This document shows positions 1-7,488 of a DNA stretch of 64,000 nt, piece by piece (the stretch's first letter is position 1; the number at the start of each line of letters is the position of its first letter). The DNA comes from Pelagibius sp. (GTDB taxonomy: Bacteria; Pseudomonadota; Alphaproteobacteria; Kiloniellales; Kiloniellaceae): contig NZ_JANQOI010000032.1 in the NCBI RefSeq assembly GCF_028289705.1, forward strand, positions 1 to 64,000, given 5' to 3'. The notes beneath the pieces are model-generated. The model had not been told where the DNA came from and ran no database searches. It worked only from the letters and a program-made list of their open reading frames with translations. The position numbers were made by a program, and so were the translations under genes.

Positions 1-218
1 GATCGCTCCTATCTTTCCTGGTTTGCCGACCTAAAAGATAGCCGATCCCGTCGCCGCCAACCCACATAGCATCTTGTTCCGGCAATCCATCGCGGTCCGG
101 GTCTCGGTCTTTCCATGGAGCCCCAAAAGCTATGGGGGACAAGCCCGAGGGTGACGATATGAGTGGGAATGACTGTGGGAAGTTATTGAAATAAGAGCGC
201 TTATTTCAATTCACATCC
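1..218. other. Left edge, no gene seen
   Basis: No coding region on either strand can be supported here. The stretch contains only the AT-rich hairpin near 185-210 that follows the minus-strand helicase gene. A gene reaching in from outside the window cannot be excluded. Confidence 0.4.
185..210 (-). terminator. Hairpin downstream of the helicase gene
   Basis: A perfect 11-bp stem (ATTGAAATAAG with CTTATTTCAAT) closes on a 4-nt loop, ending 8 bases past the helicase stop codon on the minus strand. The stem is AT-rich and no clean T-run follows, so it may be a weak terminator or a 3' mRNA stabiliser. Confidence 0.35.
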
Positions 219-1685
219 TCAAGCGACCTTGGCGGGGCGCAGCAGGAAGGCCGGGATATGATCGCCGAAGGCCGTCTCGCCCGGGGCAAGGCTGCCGCCC
301 TTCGGCTTCCGGCTGCGGTCCTGCCGCGGCGGCTGGCTGTTCGCCGCCTTGGGCGTCGCCTCTTCGCCGTCGCTCGCCCGCGGCGTTCCCTCGAAGGGGA
401 CGACATCGCGCGCGCCTTGGTCTTCGCGGTCCTCCGCTGCGCTGCGTGAGCGCCTGGAGGGACGCCGGGAAGAACCGCGCCGCTCGCCCTCTTCGCCGCG
501 GCCGCCGCGCCGGCGCCGTCCGCCACGCGAAGCCTCGCTGGCCCCGGCCTGCCAGCCGCCGACCTCGTCCAGGGTGACCTGGGGAATCTCTTTGCCGATC
601 AACCGGACCACGGCGGAGAGGTATTTGCTCTCGTCCCTGAGCGCCAGAGTGAAGGCTTTGCCGCTGCGCCCGGCACGGCCGGTGCGCCCGATGCGGTGGA
701 TGTAGTCCTCGGAATTGGAGGGCACATCGAAGTTGAAGACATGAGAGACGGCGGGGATGTCCAGGCCGCGGGCCGCCACGTCGGAGCAGACCAGGAACTG
801 GACGCTGCCGTCCTTGAAGGACTGCAGGGTGTCCATGCGCACCGGCTGAGCCATGTCGCCGTGCAGGGCGGCCACGGAAAAGCCGTGGCGTTGCATGGAG
901 CGGAAGACGATATCCACGTCGCGCTTGCGGTTGCAGAACACCAGCGCCGACTTGACGTCTTCGCTGCGGATCAAGGCGCGCAGGGCGGCGCGCTTTTCCT
1001 TGGCCGCGCCGTCGACCTTGAGCAGGCCCTGGGTCACGGTCTCCGCGGCGGAGGTTGGCGGGTCCACCGAAATCTCTTTCGGGTTCATCAGGAAGCTGTC
1101 CGCCAGGCGCCGGATTTCCGGCGGCATGGTGGCGGAGAAGAACAGGGTCTGCCGGATCTTCGGCAGCAGGCCGACGATGCGCTCGACATCCGGCATGAAG
1201 CCCATGTCCAGCATGCGGTCGGCCTCGTCGATCACCAGGATCTTCACGTCGGCGAGCAGGATCTTGCCACGCTCGAAGAGGTCGATGAGGCGCCCCGGCG
1301 TGGCGATCAGCACGTCGACGCCACGGTCCAGCTTCTGCTCCTGCTCCACGAAGGAGGAGCCGCCGATGAGCAGCGCCATGGAGAGCTTGCCGTACTTGCC
1401 GTAAAGCTCGAAGTTCTCCGACACCTGGGCCGCCAGCTCGCGGGTCGGCGCGATGATCAGGGAGCGCGGCATCCGCGCCCGCGCGCGCCCGCGCGAAAGG
1501 ATATCGATCATCGGAAGGGTGAAGGAGGCAGTCTTGCCGGTGCCGGTTTGGGCGCAGCCCAGGACATCGCGACCAATCAATACGACCGGGATGGCCTTTT
1601 CCTGAATCGGTGTCGGGGTGGTGTAACCGACTTCCTCGACAGCTTTCAGGACCTCTGGACTCAGTCCAAGATCTTCAAACGTCAT
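219..1685 (-). CDS. DEAD-box ATP-dependent RNA helicase (RhlE-like)
   Basis: Cytoplasmic RNA-unwinding ATPase, probably acting in ribosome assembly or RNA decay. The 488-aa product has the full DEAD-box set: Q motif near residues 3-28, AQTGTGKT at about 45-52, PTRELA at about 80, DEAD at 153-156, SAT at about 184, and HRIGRTGRAG in the second RecA domain. A basic, Arg/Gly/Ser-rich tail follows, typical of RhlE-type proteins and likely to bind RNA. The start at MTFEDLG was chosen because the Q motif begins there; an in-frame start 16 codons upstream exists but adds unconserved residues. It is divergent from the isochorismatase-fold gene. Family assignment is firm; the RhlE subtype is inferred. 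Confidence 0.93.
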   Translation of the reverse strand: MTFEDLGLSPEVLKAVEEVGYTTPTPIQEKAIPVVLIGRDVLGCAQTGTGKTASFTLPMIDILSRGRARARMPRSLIIAPTRELAAQVSENFELYGKYGKLSMALLIGGSSFVEQEQKLDRGVDVLIATPGRLIDLFERGKILLADVKILVIDEADRMLDMGFMPDVERIVGLLPKIRQTLFFSATMPPEIRRLADSFLMNPKEISVDPPTSAAETVTQGLLKVDGAAKEKRAALRALIRSEDVKSALVFCNRKRDVDIVFRSMQRHGFSVAALHGDMAQPVRMDTLQSFKDGSVQFLVCSDVAARGLDIPAVSHVFNFDVPSNSEDYIHRIGRTGRAGRSGKAFTLALRDESKYLSAVVRLIGKEIPQVTLDEVGGWQAGASEASRGGRRRRGGRGEEGERRGSSRRPSRRSRSAAEDREDQGARDVVPFEGTPRASDGEEATPKAANSQPPRQDRSRKPKGGSLAPGETAFGDHIPAFLLRPAKVA

Positions 1686-1855
1686 GCAGCTCGTTGTCTT
1701 CTTGAAGTGCGAACGCCGATCGAATTCATCCATTCGCGGCTCGGGCGGATCATAAGAAAAACCGACAACATGTCAATCATTGGAAATCGTCGTCTTGAAT
1801 TGGCCGGCAGTTCTCATTGTCCATTATAATAATGTTCCTATATCCTGGTCGTATT

Positions 1856-2419
1856 ATGGTTAATATTTCTGATACGACGATAGTGCAGCCTGCGGTTGTC
1901 AGCAAAACGCTCGGGCTGCTTGTCGTTGATCTGCAGACGCGCTTGGCGCCGGCCATCCCGGAAAGCGCAGCGGTCGTGGCGCGAATCTCAAGGCTGCTGT
2001 CGGCGGCGGAGGCGGCGGGCCTTCCGGTTCTGGCGACCGAGCAATACTCGAAGGGCCTGGGCCCCACAGTTCCCGAGTTGCGCCGGCACGTGGCAGAGGA
2101 GTGCATCTTCGAGAAGACGGCGTTCGCCGCGCCGCGCGAGGGCGGTTTCCGCGATGTCCTCTCCGGGCTTGGCCTTCGGACGCTGATGGTCGCCGGGATG
2201 GAGGCGCATGTCTGTGTGCAGCAGACCGTGCTCTGCCTTCTTGAACAAGGCTTTGCCGTGCATCTCGTGGGCGATGCCGTCGCTTCCCGGGTGCCGCTGA
2301 ACAAGGCGGTCGCCCTGCATCGCATGGCGGCGGCCGGGGCCCATATCACCGATACCGAAGCCGCGCTTGTCTGGCTCGGCGGGCTGCAATCCAACAGGCC
2401 ACCCGCGCGACGGGCATAG
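1856..2419 (+). CDS. Isochorismatase-fold cysteine hydrolase
   Basis: A 187-aa member of the isochorismatase/nicotinamidase-like hydrolase superfamily. The catalytic triad of the fold can be read: Asp25 in VVDLQ, Lys87 in FEKTAF, and the nucleophile Cys120 in MEAHVCVQQT. The family cleaves small amide or vinyl-ether substrates; the substrate here is unknown. The ATG at 1856 was preferred over one 13 codons upstream, which lies in the AT-rich promoter region and would add an atypical N-terminus. It is divergent from the helicase gene and followed 56 bp later by an alpha/beta hydrolase, so the two may be co-transcribed. Confidence 0.85.
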   Translation: MVNISDTTIVQPAVVSKTLGLLVVDLQTRLAPAIPESAAVVARISRLLSAAEAAGLPVLATEQYSKGLGPTVPELRRHVAEECIFEKTAFAAPREGGFRDVLSGLGLRTLMVAGMEAHVCVQQTVLCLLEQGFAVHLVGDAVASRVPLNKAVALHRMAAAGAHITDTEAALVWLGGLQSNRPPARRA

Positions 2420-2475
2420 GGCCTCCCGTCACCGCAATCACCCCGCTGTTCCCCTCGCAAGCAAAGAAAGAAACG

Positions 2476-3177
2476 ATGGCTGAAAGACTTCCGCTCGCGC
2501 TGCTGCCCGGTCTGCTCTGCGATGCCGCCCTCTGGGAGCATCAGGTCGCCAGGCTCTCCGACATGGCCGACTGTTGGGTGGCGGACTTTACCACCCAGGA
2601 TTCCGCCGAGGCCATGGTCGAGAGCGTCCTCGCGGCCATGCCGGAGCGCTTCTACCTGGCGGGGCTCTCCATGGGCGGCTATGTCGCGCTGGAGCTGATG
2701 GCCCGTGCGCCGGAGCGGGTCGAGAAGCTGGCGCTGATCGACACCCGGGCCCAGGGCGACACGGAGGAGCAGACGGCGCGCCGCCGCGGGCTGATCGAGC
2801 TGGCTCAGAAGGGGCAGTTCAAGGGCGTGACGCCACGCCTCCTGCCGCTGTTCATCCATCCCGACCGGATGGCGGACGAAGCCCTGACCGCTGTCGTCAT
2901 GGGCATGGCCGAGCGGGTGGGCAAGGATGCTTTCCTGTCCCAGCAACGCGCCATCATGACCCGGCGCAGCCATACCGAGACCCTGGCCGGCATCACGGTG
3001 CCCACCCTGATCCTCTGTGGGCGGCAGGATGCGCTGACCCCGCTGGCCGACCACGAGGCCATGGCCGCGGCCATCGCCGGGTCGGAGCTGGTGGTGGTGG
3101 AGGACTGCGGCCACCTGGCCACCATCGAGCGGCCGGAGCCGGTCACCGCCGCCATGCGCCGCTGGCTTCAGGGCTGA
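2476..3177 (+). CDS. Alpha/beta hydrolase
   Basis: A 233-aa cytoplasmic alpha/beta-hydrolase fold enzyme, probably an esterase or related hydrolase of unknown substrate. The nucleophile elbow GLSMGG places Ser65; the acid Asp185 lies in GRQDALTP; the catalytic His213 lies in EDCGHLATIERP. Length is normal for a single-domain family member without signal peptide. A purine-rich AAGAAAG lies just before the ATG. It shares strand and short spacing with the upstream isochorismatase-fold gene, consistent with a two-gene unit. Confidence 0.85.
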   Translation: MAERLPLALLPGLLCDAALWEHQVARLSDMADCWVADFTTQDSAEAMVESVLAAMPERFYLAGLSMGGYVALELMARAPERVEKLALIDTRAQGDTEEQTARRRGLIELAQKGQFKGVTPRLLPLFIHPDRMADEALTAVVMGMAERVGKDAFLSQQRAIMTRRSHTETLAGITVPTLILCGRQDALTPLADHEAMAAAIAGSELVVVEDCGHLATIERPEPVTAAMRRWLQG

Positions 3178-3403
3178 GGACGACCGGCGGTCCGCGCGCT
3201 TGTTCCATGCGGTTAACGCATGGCCGGCTTGACGAAGAAGCGGGCGAGCCACCTTGACGCGGAGAGTTCGTTAGCGCACTTGCAGTCTGCCGCTGTTACC
3301 GGTTGTCGGAGTCTTCTTGGCGGACGTTGTGCCTCGGCAGAGGCAGCGCCGGCCGACTCCCCGCCGGGCAGGGGGTAGCGCGGAACTATTGGACGACAGA
3401 CTC

Positions 3404-3607
3404 ATGGATATTGCCCTCGACGCACCGGTCCGGGCGACCGTTGCAGTTGAAAAGAACAAGGCCGACACCTGGAGCGTCGGCTTCTACTTCATCGATGCCG
3501 ACGGCCGCCGCGACCGGCGCTGCCTCGGCGTCTACGAGACCGACGCCGACGCCGCCCAGGCCGTCCGGCGCCTCTGGTTCGGGATGAGCCTGGAGAACGC
3601 CGCCTAA
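3404..3607 (+). CDS. Small hypothetical protein
   Basis: A 67-aa reading frame starting at MDIALDAPV. The sequence predicts a small beta-rich soluble protein (KADTWSVGFYFIDADGRRD) ending in an amphipathic helix (DADAAQAVRRLWFGM). No function is recognised. A longer in-frame form from 3317 exists, but its first 29 residues are Arg/Pro-rich and look non-coding. It stands alone between an alpha/beta hydrolase and the convergent ABC transporter operon. Codon composition matches the surrounding genes; it is supported only by composition and length. Confidence 0.45.
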   Translation: MDIALDAPVRATVAVEKNKADTWSVGFYFIDADGRRDRRCLGVYETDADAAQAVRRLWFGMSLENAA

Positions 3608-3685
3608 GGCGCTTTCCACTCACTTTAAATCGGAACCGACCTGCTGCTCTGTGCCGAGCATGGAGCAGTGGGCTTCCGGTCGCCT

Positions 3686-4696
3686 TCAATTGAATCGGCG
3701 CTGGAGCAGCATCACAAAGATGAAGCTCGCGCCGATGGACGCCGTGATGATGCCGATCGGCAGCTCCTGAGGGGCCAGCAGCACCCGCGCGACAAGGTCG
3801 CTCGACAGCAGCAGCAGCGCGCCGAAGAGGGCGGAGAGCAGGAGGTTCGCGCGGTGCAGCGGCCCGACCAGGGCGCGTGCCATGTGCGGCACCATCAGGC
3901 CCACGAAGCCGATCACCCCCGTCACCGACACGAAGATCGCCGTCGAGAACGCCGAGACCAGGAAGACCTCGAGGCGAAAGCGGCCTGCTTTCACGCCGAG
4001 GCTCGTGGCCGTCATCTCTCCGCCCAGCAGGGCATCAAGGTGGCGGTGCCGCAGGGCGGAGAATGCCGCCAGCGCGGCAAAGCCGAAGAACACCAGGGGC
4101 AGGTTCTCCCAGCGCGCCAGGCCGAGGCCGCCGAGGCTCCAGAACAGCACCGAATGGGCGGCCCGCTGGTCGCCGGCGAAGACCATGTAGTTGGTCACCG
4201 CGGTGAACAGGAAGGAGACCGCGAGCCCGGCCAGCACCAGCTTCTCGGGTCCCTGAAAGCCCATCCTGCGGACCAGCGCCAGAACGATCAGGGCCGCCAG
4301 CATGCCGCCGCAGAAGGCCGCCAGCGGCAGGGTCCAGATGCCGAGCCGGTCGCCGGTCACGGTGATGACGAACACCGCCCCGGCCGCGGCGCCGGAGGAG
4401 AGGCCGAAGAGAAAGGGATCGGCCAGGTCGTTGCGCGTCACGGTCTGCAGCAGGCAGCCCACCACACCGAGGCCCCCGCCGACGAGGATGGCGAGCAGGG
4501 CCCGCGGTGTGCGCAGGTCGATGACGATCCGGTCCACCGGCGTCGCCGCTGTGCCTTCCGCCAGTCCGAGCGCCCGGGCGAAGGCGGCCAGCAGATCCCC
4601 GAGCGCGATGGGTGTGGACCCCCAGCCGACGGACAGGAGCGCGAGTGCGGCAAGCCCCGCTACCCCTGCCGCGGCCGTAAAGGACAGACGGAACAC
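3686..4696 (-). CDS. FecCD/BtuC-family ABC transporter permease
   Basis: Inner-membrane permease of a metal-chelate or vitamin B12-type importer, 336 aa, strongly hydrophobic with about ten predicted membrane segments. Family-typical stretches include RTPRALLAILVGGGLGVVGCLLQ near the N-terminus and TGVIGFVGLMVPHMAR toward the C-terminus. A GTG start 7 bases after the binding-protein stop is used. It is the last gene of the riboswitch-controlled operon DUF1636-ATPase-binding protein-permease. Family assignment is secure; the cargo (cobalamin, cobinamide or another cobalt-related chelate) is inferred from the riboswitch. Confidence 0.9.
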   Translation of the reverse strand: MFRLSFTAAAGVAGLAALALLSVGWGSTPIALGDLLAAFARALGLAEGTAATPVDRIVIDLRTPRALLAILVGGGLGVVGCLLQTVTRNDLADPFLFGLSSGAAAGAVFVITVTGDRLGIWTLPLAAFCGGMLAALIVLALVRRMGFQGPEKLVLAGLAVSFLFTAVTNYMVFAGDQRAAHSVLFWSLGGLGLARWENLPLVFFGFAALAAFSALRHRHLDALLGGEMTATSLGVKAGRFRLEVFLVSAFSTAIFVSVTGVIGFVGLMVPHMARALVGPLHRANLLLSALFGALLLLSSDLVARVLLAPQELPIGIITASIGASFIFVMLLQRRFN

Positions 4697-4703
4697 AAGC
4701 CGA

Positions 4704-5651
4704 TCAGAAGGCTTTGGGGTTCATCGCCTCTGCAATCTTGGCGATGGCGGCGATGTTGGCCGGGCCGGGAGTCAGTTCCTCATAGCGCAGCGCAACGAAA
4801 CGCCCCGCTTTGACGGCATCGGTCTCCTTCATCGCCGGGTGGGTGCGCAGCCAGTCGAGAAGACCCTGAGCGCCGGTGCCCTGCTGATAGTCCAGCAGGA
4901 TGAGGAACTGAGGGTTCGCCGCGGCGACCGCTTCCCACGAGGATCGTCCCCAACTGGTTTCCATGTCGCCGGTGACGTTGACGCCGCCGGCTGCTTCGAT
5001 CATCGCGTTGATGATGGCGTATTTGCCCGCGGTGAAGGGTTTGTCCTCGCCTGAGTCGAAGAGGAACACCCGGGTCCCCTTTGCGTCACCGATCTTGGCG
5101 GTGATGTCGGCAAGCTGTGTTTTCCAGCCCTCCACCAGGGCTTCGGCCTCCGCCGTCTTGCCGAAAACCGTGCCCAGACGCAGAACGTCTTTGTAGAGCA
5201 GATCCATGGAGGCCGGCGGCTGGGACTTGTTGAGGTGGATGCAGCTCTCGGAAAGGATCAGGGTCTTGATCCCGTGGGCCGCCAGCGTGTCGGGGGTGAC
5301 GTCCCCACCGGGCTTCATCCCATAGTACCAGCCGGCAAGGAACGCGTCCGGAGCGGCCGCCACCAGGGTTTCGACCGTCGGATACTTGGGCGCCAGTTCG
5401 GGGATGTCGCCTCTCTTGATCTCGAACTCCGGGCTAGTCTTGTACCAGCCGGAAATCCCGGTCACGCCCACCATCTTGTCCTGCAGGCCGAGCGCGAAAG
5501 CCATTTCGGACATGTTGATGTCGTGGACCACCAGGCGTTCGGGGCTCTTGTCGAAGGTCAGTTGCTCACCGCAGTTGTCGACGGTCACGGGAAAGGCCTG
5601 GGCCGATCCGGCAAACGCCAGGCTGAACAGCACCGGCATGAGGTACTTCAT
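4704..5651 (-). CDS. Periplasmic substrate-binding protein of chelate ABC importer
   Basis: A 315-aa precursor of the FepB/BtuF-type (helical-backbone) binding-protein family that captures a metal chelate or corrinoid and delivers it to the permease. A classical Sec signal peptide is visible, with likely cleavage after Ala19 (GSAQA). The mature protein shows PERLVVHDINMSEMAFALG and later VETLVAAAPDAFLAG, characteristic of the fold. It has no lipobox, so it should be soluble in the periplasm. It is third in a tight operon under a cobalamin riboswitch; ligand specificity is inferred only from that control. Confidence 0.9.
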   Translation of the reverse strand: MKYLMPVLFSLAFAGSAQAFPVTVDNCGEQLTFDKSPERLVVHDINMSEMAFALGLQDKMVGVTGISGWYKTSPEFEIKRGDIPELAPKYPTVETLVAAAPDAFLAGWYYGMKPGGDVTPDTLAAHGIKTLILSESCIHLNKSQPPASMDLLYKDVLRLGTVFGKTAEAEALVEGWKTQLADITAKIGDAKGTRVFLFDSGEDKPFTAGKYAIINAMIEAAGGVNVTGDMETSWGRSSWEAVAAANPQFLILLDYQQGTGAQGLLDWLRTHPAMKETDAVKAGRFVALRYEELTPGPANIAAIAKIAEAMNPKAF

Positions 5652-5663
5652 CGAAAGGCTCCT

Positions 5664-6476
5664 TCAGTTGGGGGTGGTGTGATTGCGGTCGACCGGGATA
5701 TCCAGCACCGAGACCAGCCGGTTCTCCGTCGGGTGCGCCAGATGCAGGAAGTCGACGCCGAAGACCTGGCGCACGGCGCTGGTGGTCAGCACGTCTGCTG
5801 TCGCTCCGGCGGCCACCACATAGCCGCCGTTCATCAGCAGGGTGTGGCTGGCCAGTTTGGGGATCAGCGCCAGTTCATGCAGCACGCAGAGACAGGTGAT
5901 CCCGCGGGCGGCGACCAGGGACAGCAGCGTGCCCTTGGCCTTCGGGTCCAGATGGTTGGTCGGTTCGTCGAGAAACAGGATGTCCGGTTCCTGGCACAGC
6001 GCCCGGGCGACCGACGCGCGCTGCAACTCGCCGCCGGAGATCCGGCCGAGCCGGCTCGCCTCCTTGCCCGCAAGCTGAAGATCGGCGATCGCGTCTTCGA
6101 CCACGCGGTGGTGCGCCGCGCGGGAGACACTCGTCTTGTGCGGGATGCGCCCAAGGGCCACGTAGTCGTAGACCGTCAGGCGCCGGTCCGGTTCGTCCAG
6201 TTGTCCGACATAGGCGATGCGGCGGGCCCGCTCCAAGGGCGCGTAGCTGTCGAAGGGTTTGCCGGACAGGCGGAGCGCGCCTCTTGTCGGGGTCAGCAGC
6301 CCGGCGAGCATGCGCAGAAGCGTCGATTTGCCGGCGCCGTTGGGACCGGCAATCGCGACGATATCGCCGGCCCGGACGGTGACGCTGGCATTGCGGACAA
6401 GCGCGCGCCCGGACTCCCCGTGATAGGCAAGGCCCTCGGCCTGAAGCACAGCCGGATTGCCGGACGAATCCGTCAT
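5664..6476 (-). CDS. ABC transporter ATP-binding protein (FecE/BtuD type)
   Basis: ATPase that powers the adjacent FecCD/BtuC-type permease, 270 aa. Walker A GPNGAGKST is at 44-52, the signature SGGELQRASVARAL near 147-160, Walker B DILFLDEP at about 165-172, and an H-loop His in CVLHELAL. Its ATG overlaps the DUF1636 stop by 4 bp, showing translational coupling, and 12 bp separate it from the binding-protein gene. Regulation is presumably through the upstream cobalamin riboswitch. Confidence 0.93.
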   Translation of the reverse strand: MTDSSGNPAVLQAEGLAYHGESGRALVRNASVTVRAGDIVAIAGPNGAGKSTLLRMLAGLLTPTRGALRLSGKPFDSYAPLERARRIAYVGQLDEPDRRLTVYDYVALGRIPHKTSVSRAAHHRVVEDAIADLQLAGKEASRLGRISGGELQRASVARALCQEPDILFLDEPTNHLDPKAKGTLLSLVAARGITCLCVLHELALIPKLASHTLLMNGGYVVAAGATADVLTTSAVRQVFGVDFLHLAHPTENRLVSVLDIPVDRNHTTPN

Positions 6477-6898
6477 GGCGCGATTTCTCCATCGGCATTG
6501 GCGATGCTGCTGAGGGCGGGCACTCGGGCCAGCGTCTTTCCGGCAAGGGCGGGGGGGCGCTCCCCGGAGCGGGTCCAGCCGTTGGCAGAGGTCTCATAGA
6601 GCCTCGCAAAGGCGACGAGTGCATCGATGTCGTCGGCCGGGTCGATGTCGCCGAACAGGTAGGTGGCCTTGTCGCTGGCCTGGAAGGCGACGGTGCAGGG
6701 CCGGTTGCAGCCGGCCATGCAGGCAATACCGGAAACCGAGAAGCCCTGCGCAACACCGGACTGCGCTACAGGTCCGAGAGCTGTCCGCAGGCGCCTGATC
6801 AAATCCCAGCCGGGTGCCGATGCCGTCGGCACCGGCCGGCAGGTTGTGCAGACGGCAATACGATGGCTGCGATCGGATGATTGAGGAGGGGTCGCCAT
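6473..6898 (-). CDS. DUF1636 cysteine-rich protein, first gene of B12-regulated operon
   Basis: A 141-aa soluble protein recognised as DUF1636. Conserved cysteines are Cys17 and Cys20 (CTTC), then Cys60, Cys64 and Cys68 (CMAGCNRPC). The spacing resembles thioredoxin-fold [2Fe-2S] ferredoxins, so a metal-binding or redox role is plausible but inferred. The start was set at MATPPQ because upstream in-frame starts fall within the leader and riboswitch. It is first in the operon, 4-bp overlapped with the ABC ATPase, and preceded by a cobalamin riboswitch about 120 nt upstream. Biochemical function is unknown to me. Confidence 0.85.
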   Translation of the reverse strand: MATPPQSSDRSHRIAVCTTCRPVPTASAPGWDLIRRLRTALGPVAQSGVAQGFSVSGIACMAGCNRPCTVAFQASDKATYLFGDIDPADDIDALVAFARLYETSANGWTRSGERPPALAGKTLARVPALSSIANADGEIAP

Positions 6899-6901
6899 GG
6901 C

Positions 6902-6933
6902 CAGTTCTGGTCTTAGAGGAGGGACGAGAACTG
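6902..6933 (-). promoter_or_regulatory. Hairpin beside the DUF1636 start codon (possible riboswitch expression platform)
   Basis: On the minus strand CAGTTCT (6927-6933) can pair with AGAACTG (6902-6908), enclosing about 18 nt and ending three bases before the ATG at 6898. No clean Shine-Dalgarno is free next to the start. This could be the translation-control element of the upstream cobalamin riboswitch; that link is inference. Confidence 0.4.
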
Positions 6934-7021
6934 AGTGGTTAAGCCCGAACAACCAACAGGGTAGATTCTGTATGCCATTCCAACCCTCGGAAACACCCCG
7001 TCCCGGTTTCAAACGCGGCGA

Positions 7022-7205
7022 TGGCAGGTCTCCTGGCTCGCGGCTCATCGCTTCGCACCCGCCTTCCCGATCCTACCGGATCAGTGGCCTTATCGGGTGC
7101 ACGCTCGCCGCTTACAGTTGCGGGGGCAGCCACGGCTTTGGTCGCGGATCGACGGACCGCACCGTGTTCCCTTTTCATCCGCCGTCCCGTTGAAACGGCG
7201 GAACC
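7022..7205 (-). promoter_or_regulatory. Cobalamin (AdoCbl) riboswitch
   Basis: Read on the minus strand, the hallmark segments of the B12 element occur in order: AAAAGGGAACACGGTG (about 7160-7176), GCTGCCCCCGCAACTGTAAG (about 7111-7130), GCCACTG (about 7083-7090), and the 3' B12 box AGCCAGGAGACCTGCC (about 7023-7038). Together these identify the riboswitch with little ambiguity. It lies about 120 nt upstream of the DUF1636 gene and should repress the transporter operon when adenosylcobalamin is abundant. Exact 5' boundary is approximate. Confidence 0.95.
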
Positions 7206-7327
7206 ATCACTGCGCACTTTGGGGCAGTTCGATTGCGCTTGCAATCGATTTGACGTATCCGCGGCCGGGTCGGTCAGACCGGACAGTCTCAAGCAGATTG
7301 TGGAGAGAGTGTCTGCAGGGAGTACGC

Positions 7328-7433
7328 CACCCTTCGAGACGCGGTTCTACGAACCGCTCCTCAGGGTGAGGCAAGGTGTTGGACTGATTGGCCTCATGCT
7401 GAGGAGGCCCAACGGGCCGTCTCGAAGCACGAG
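7328..7433. repeat. Inverted pair of REP-like palindromic repeats
   Basis: Two copies of the same repeat face each other: CTTCGAGACG...CTCCTCAGGGTGAGG at 7332-7371 and its inverted relative CCTCATGCTGAGGAGG...CGTCTCGAAG at 7392-7428. Each carries its own GC-rich hairpin (CGGTTC/GAACCG and GGCCC/GGGCC). This is the style of extragenic palindromic repeat common in alphaproteobacterial genomes. It sits between the riboswitch leader and the 3' end of parE and could affect the parE mRNA end. Confidence 0.75.
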
Positions 7434-7456
7434 GTCAATCACCAAACTGGCTCATT

Positions 7457-7488
7457 CAACAGCCTGCCAACAGCCTGCCAACAGCCTG
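7457..7488. repeat. Three tandem copies of an 11-bp repeat abutting the parE stop codon
   Basis: The unit CAACAGCCTGC occurs at 7457, 7468 and 7479 (the last lacking one base) and ends immediately before the parE stop codon at 7489-7491. Copies are identical, suggesting recent slippage in the 3' flank of parE. No function can be assigned. Confidence 0.8.
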
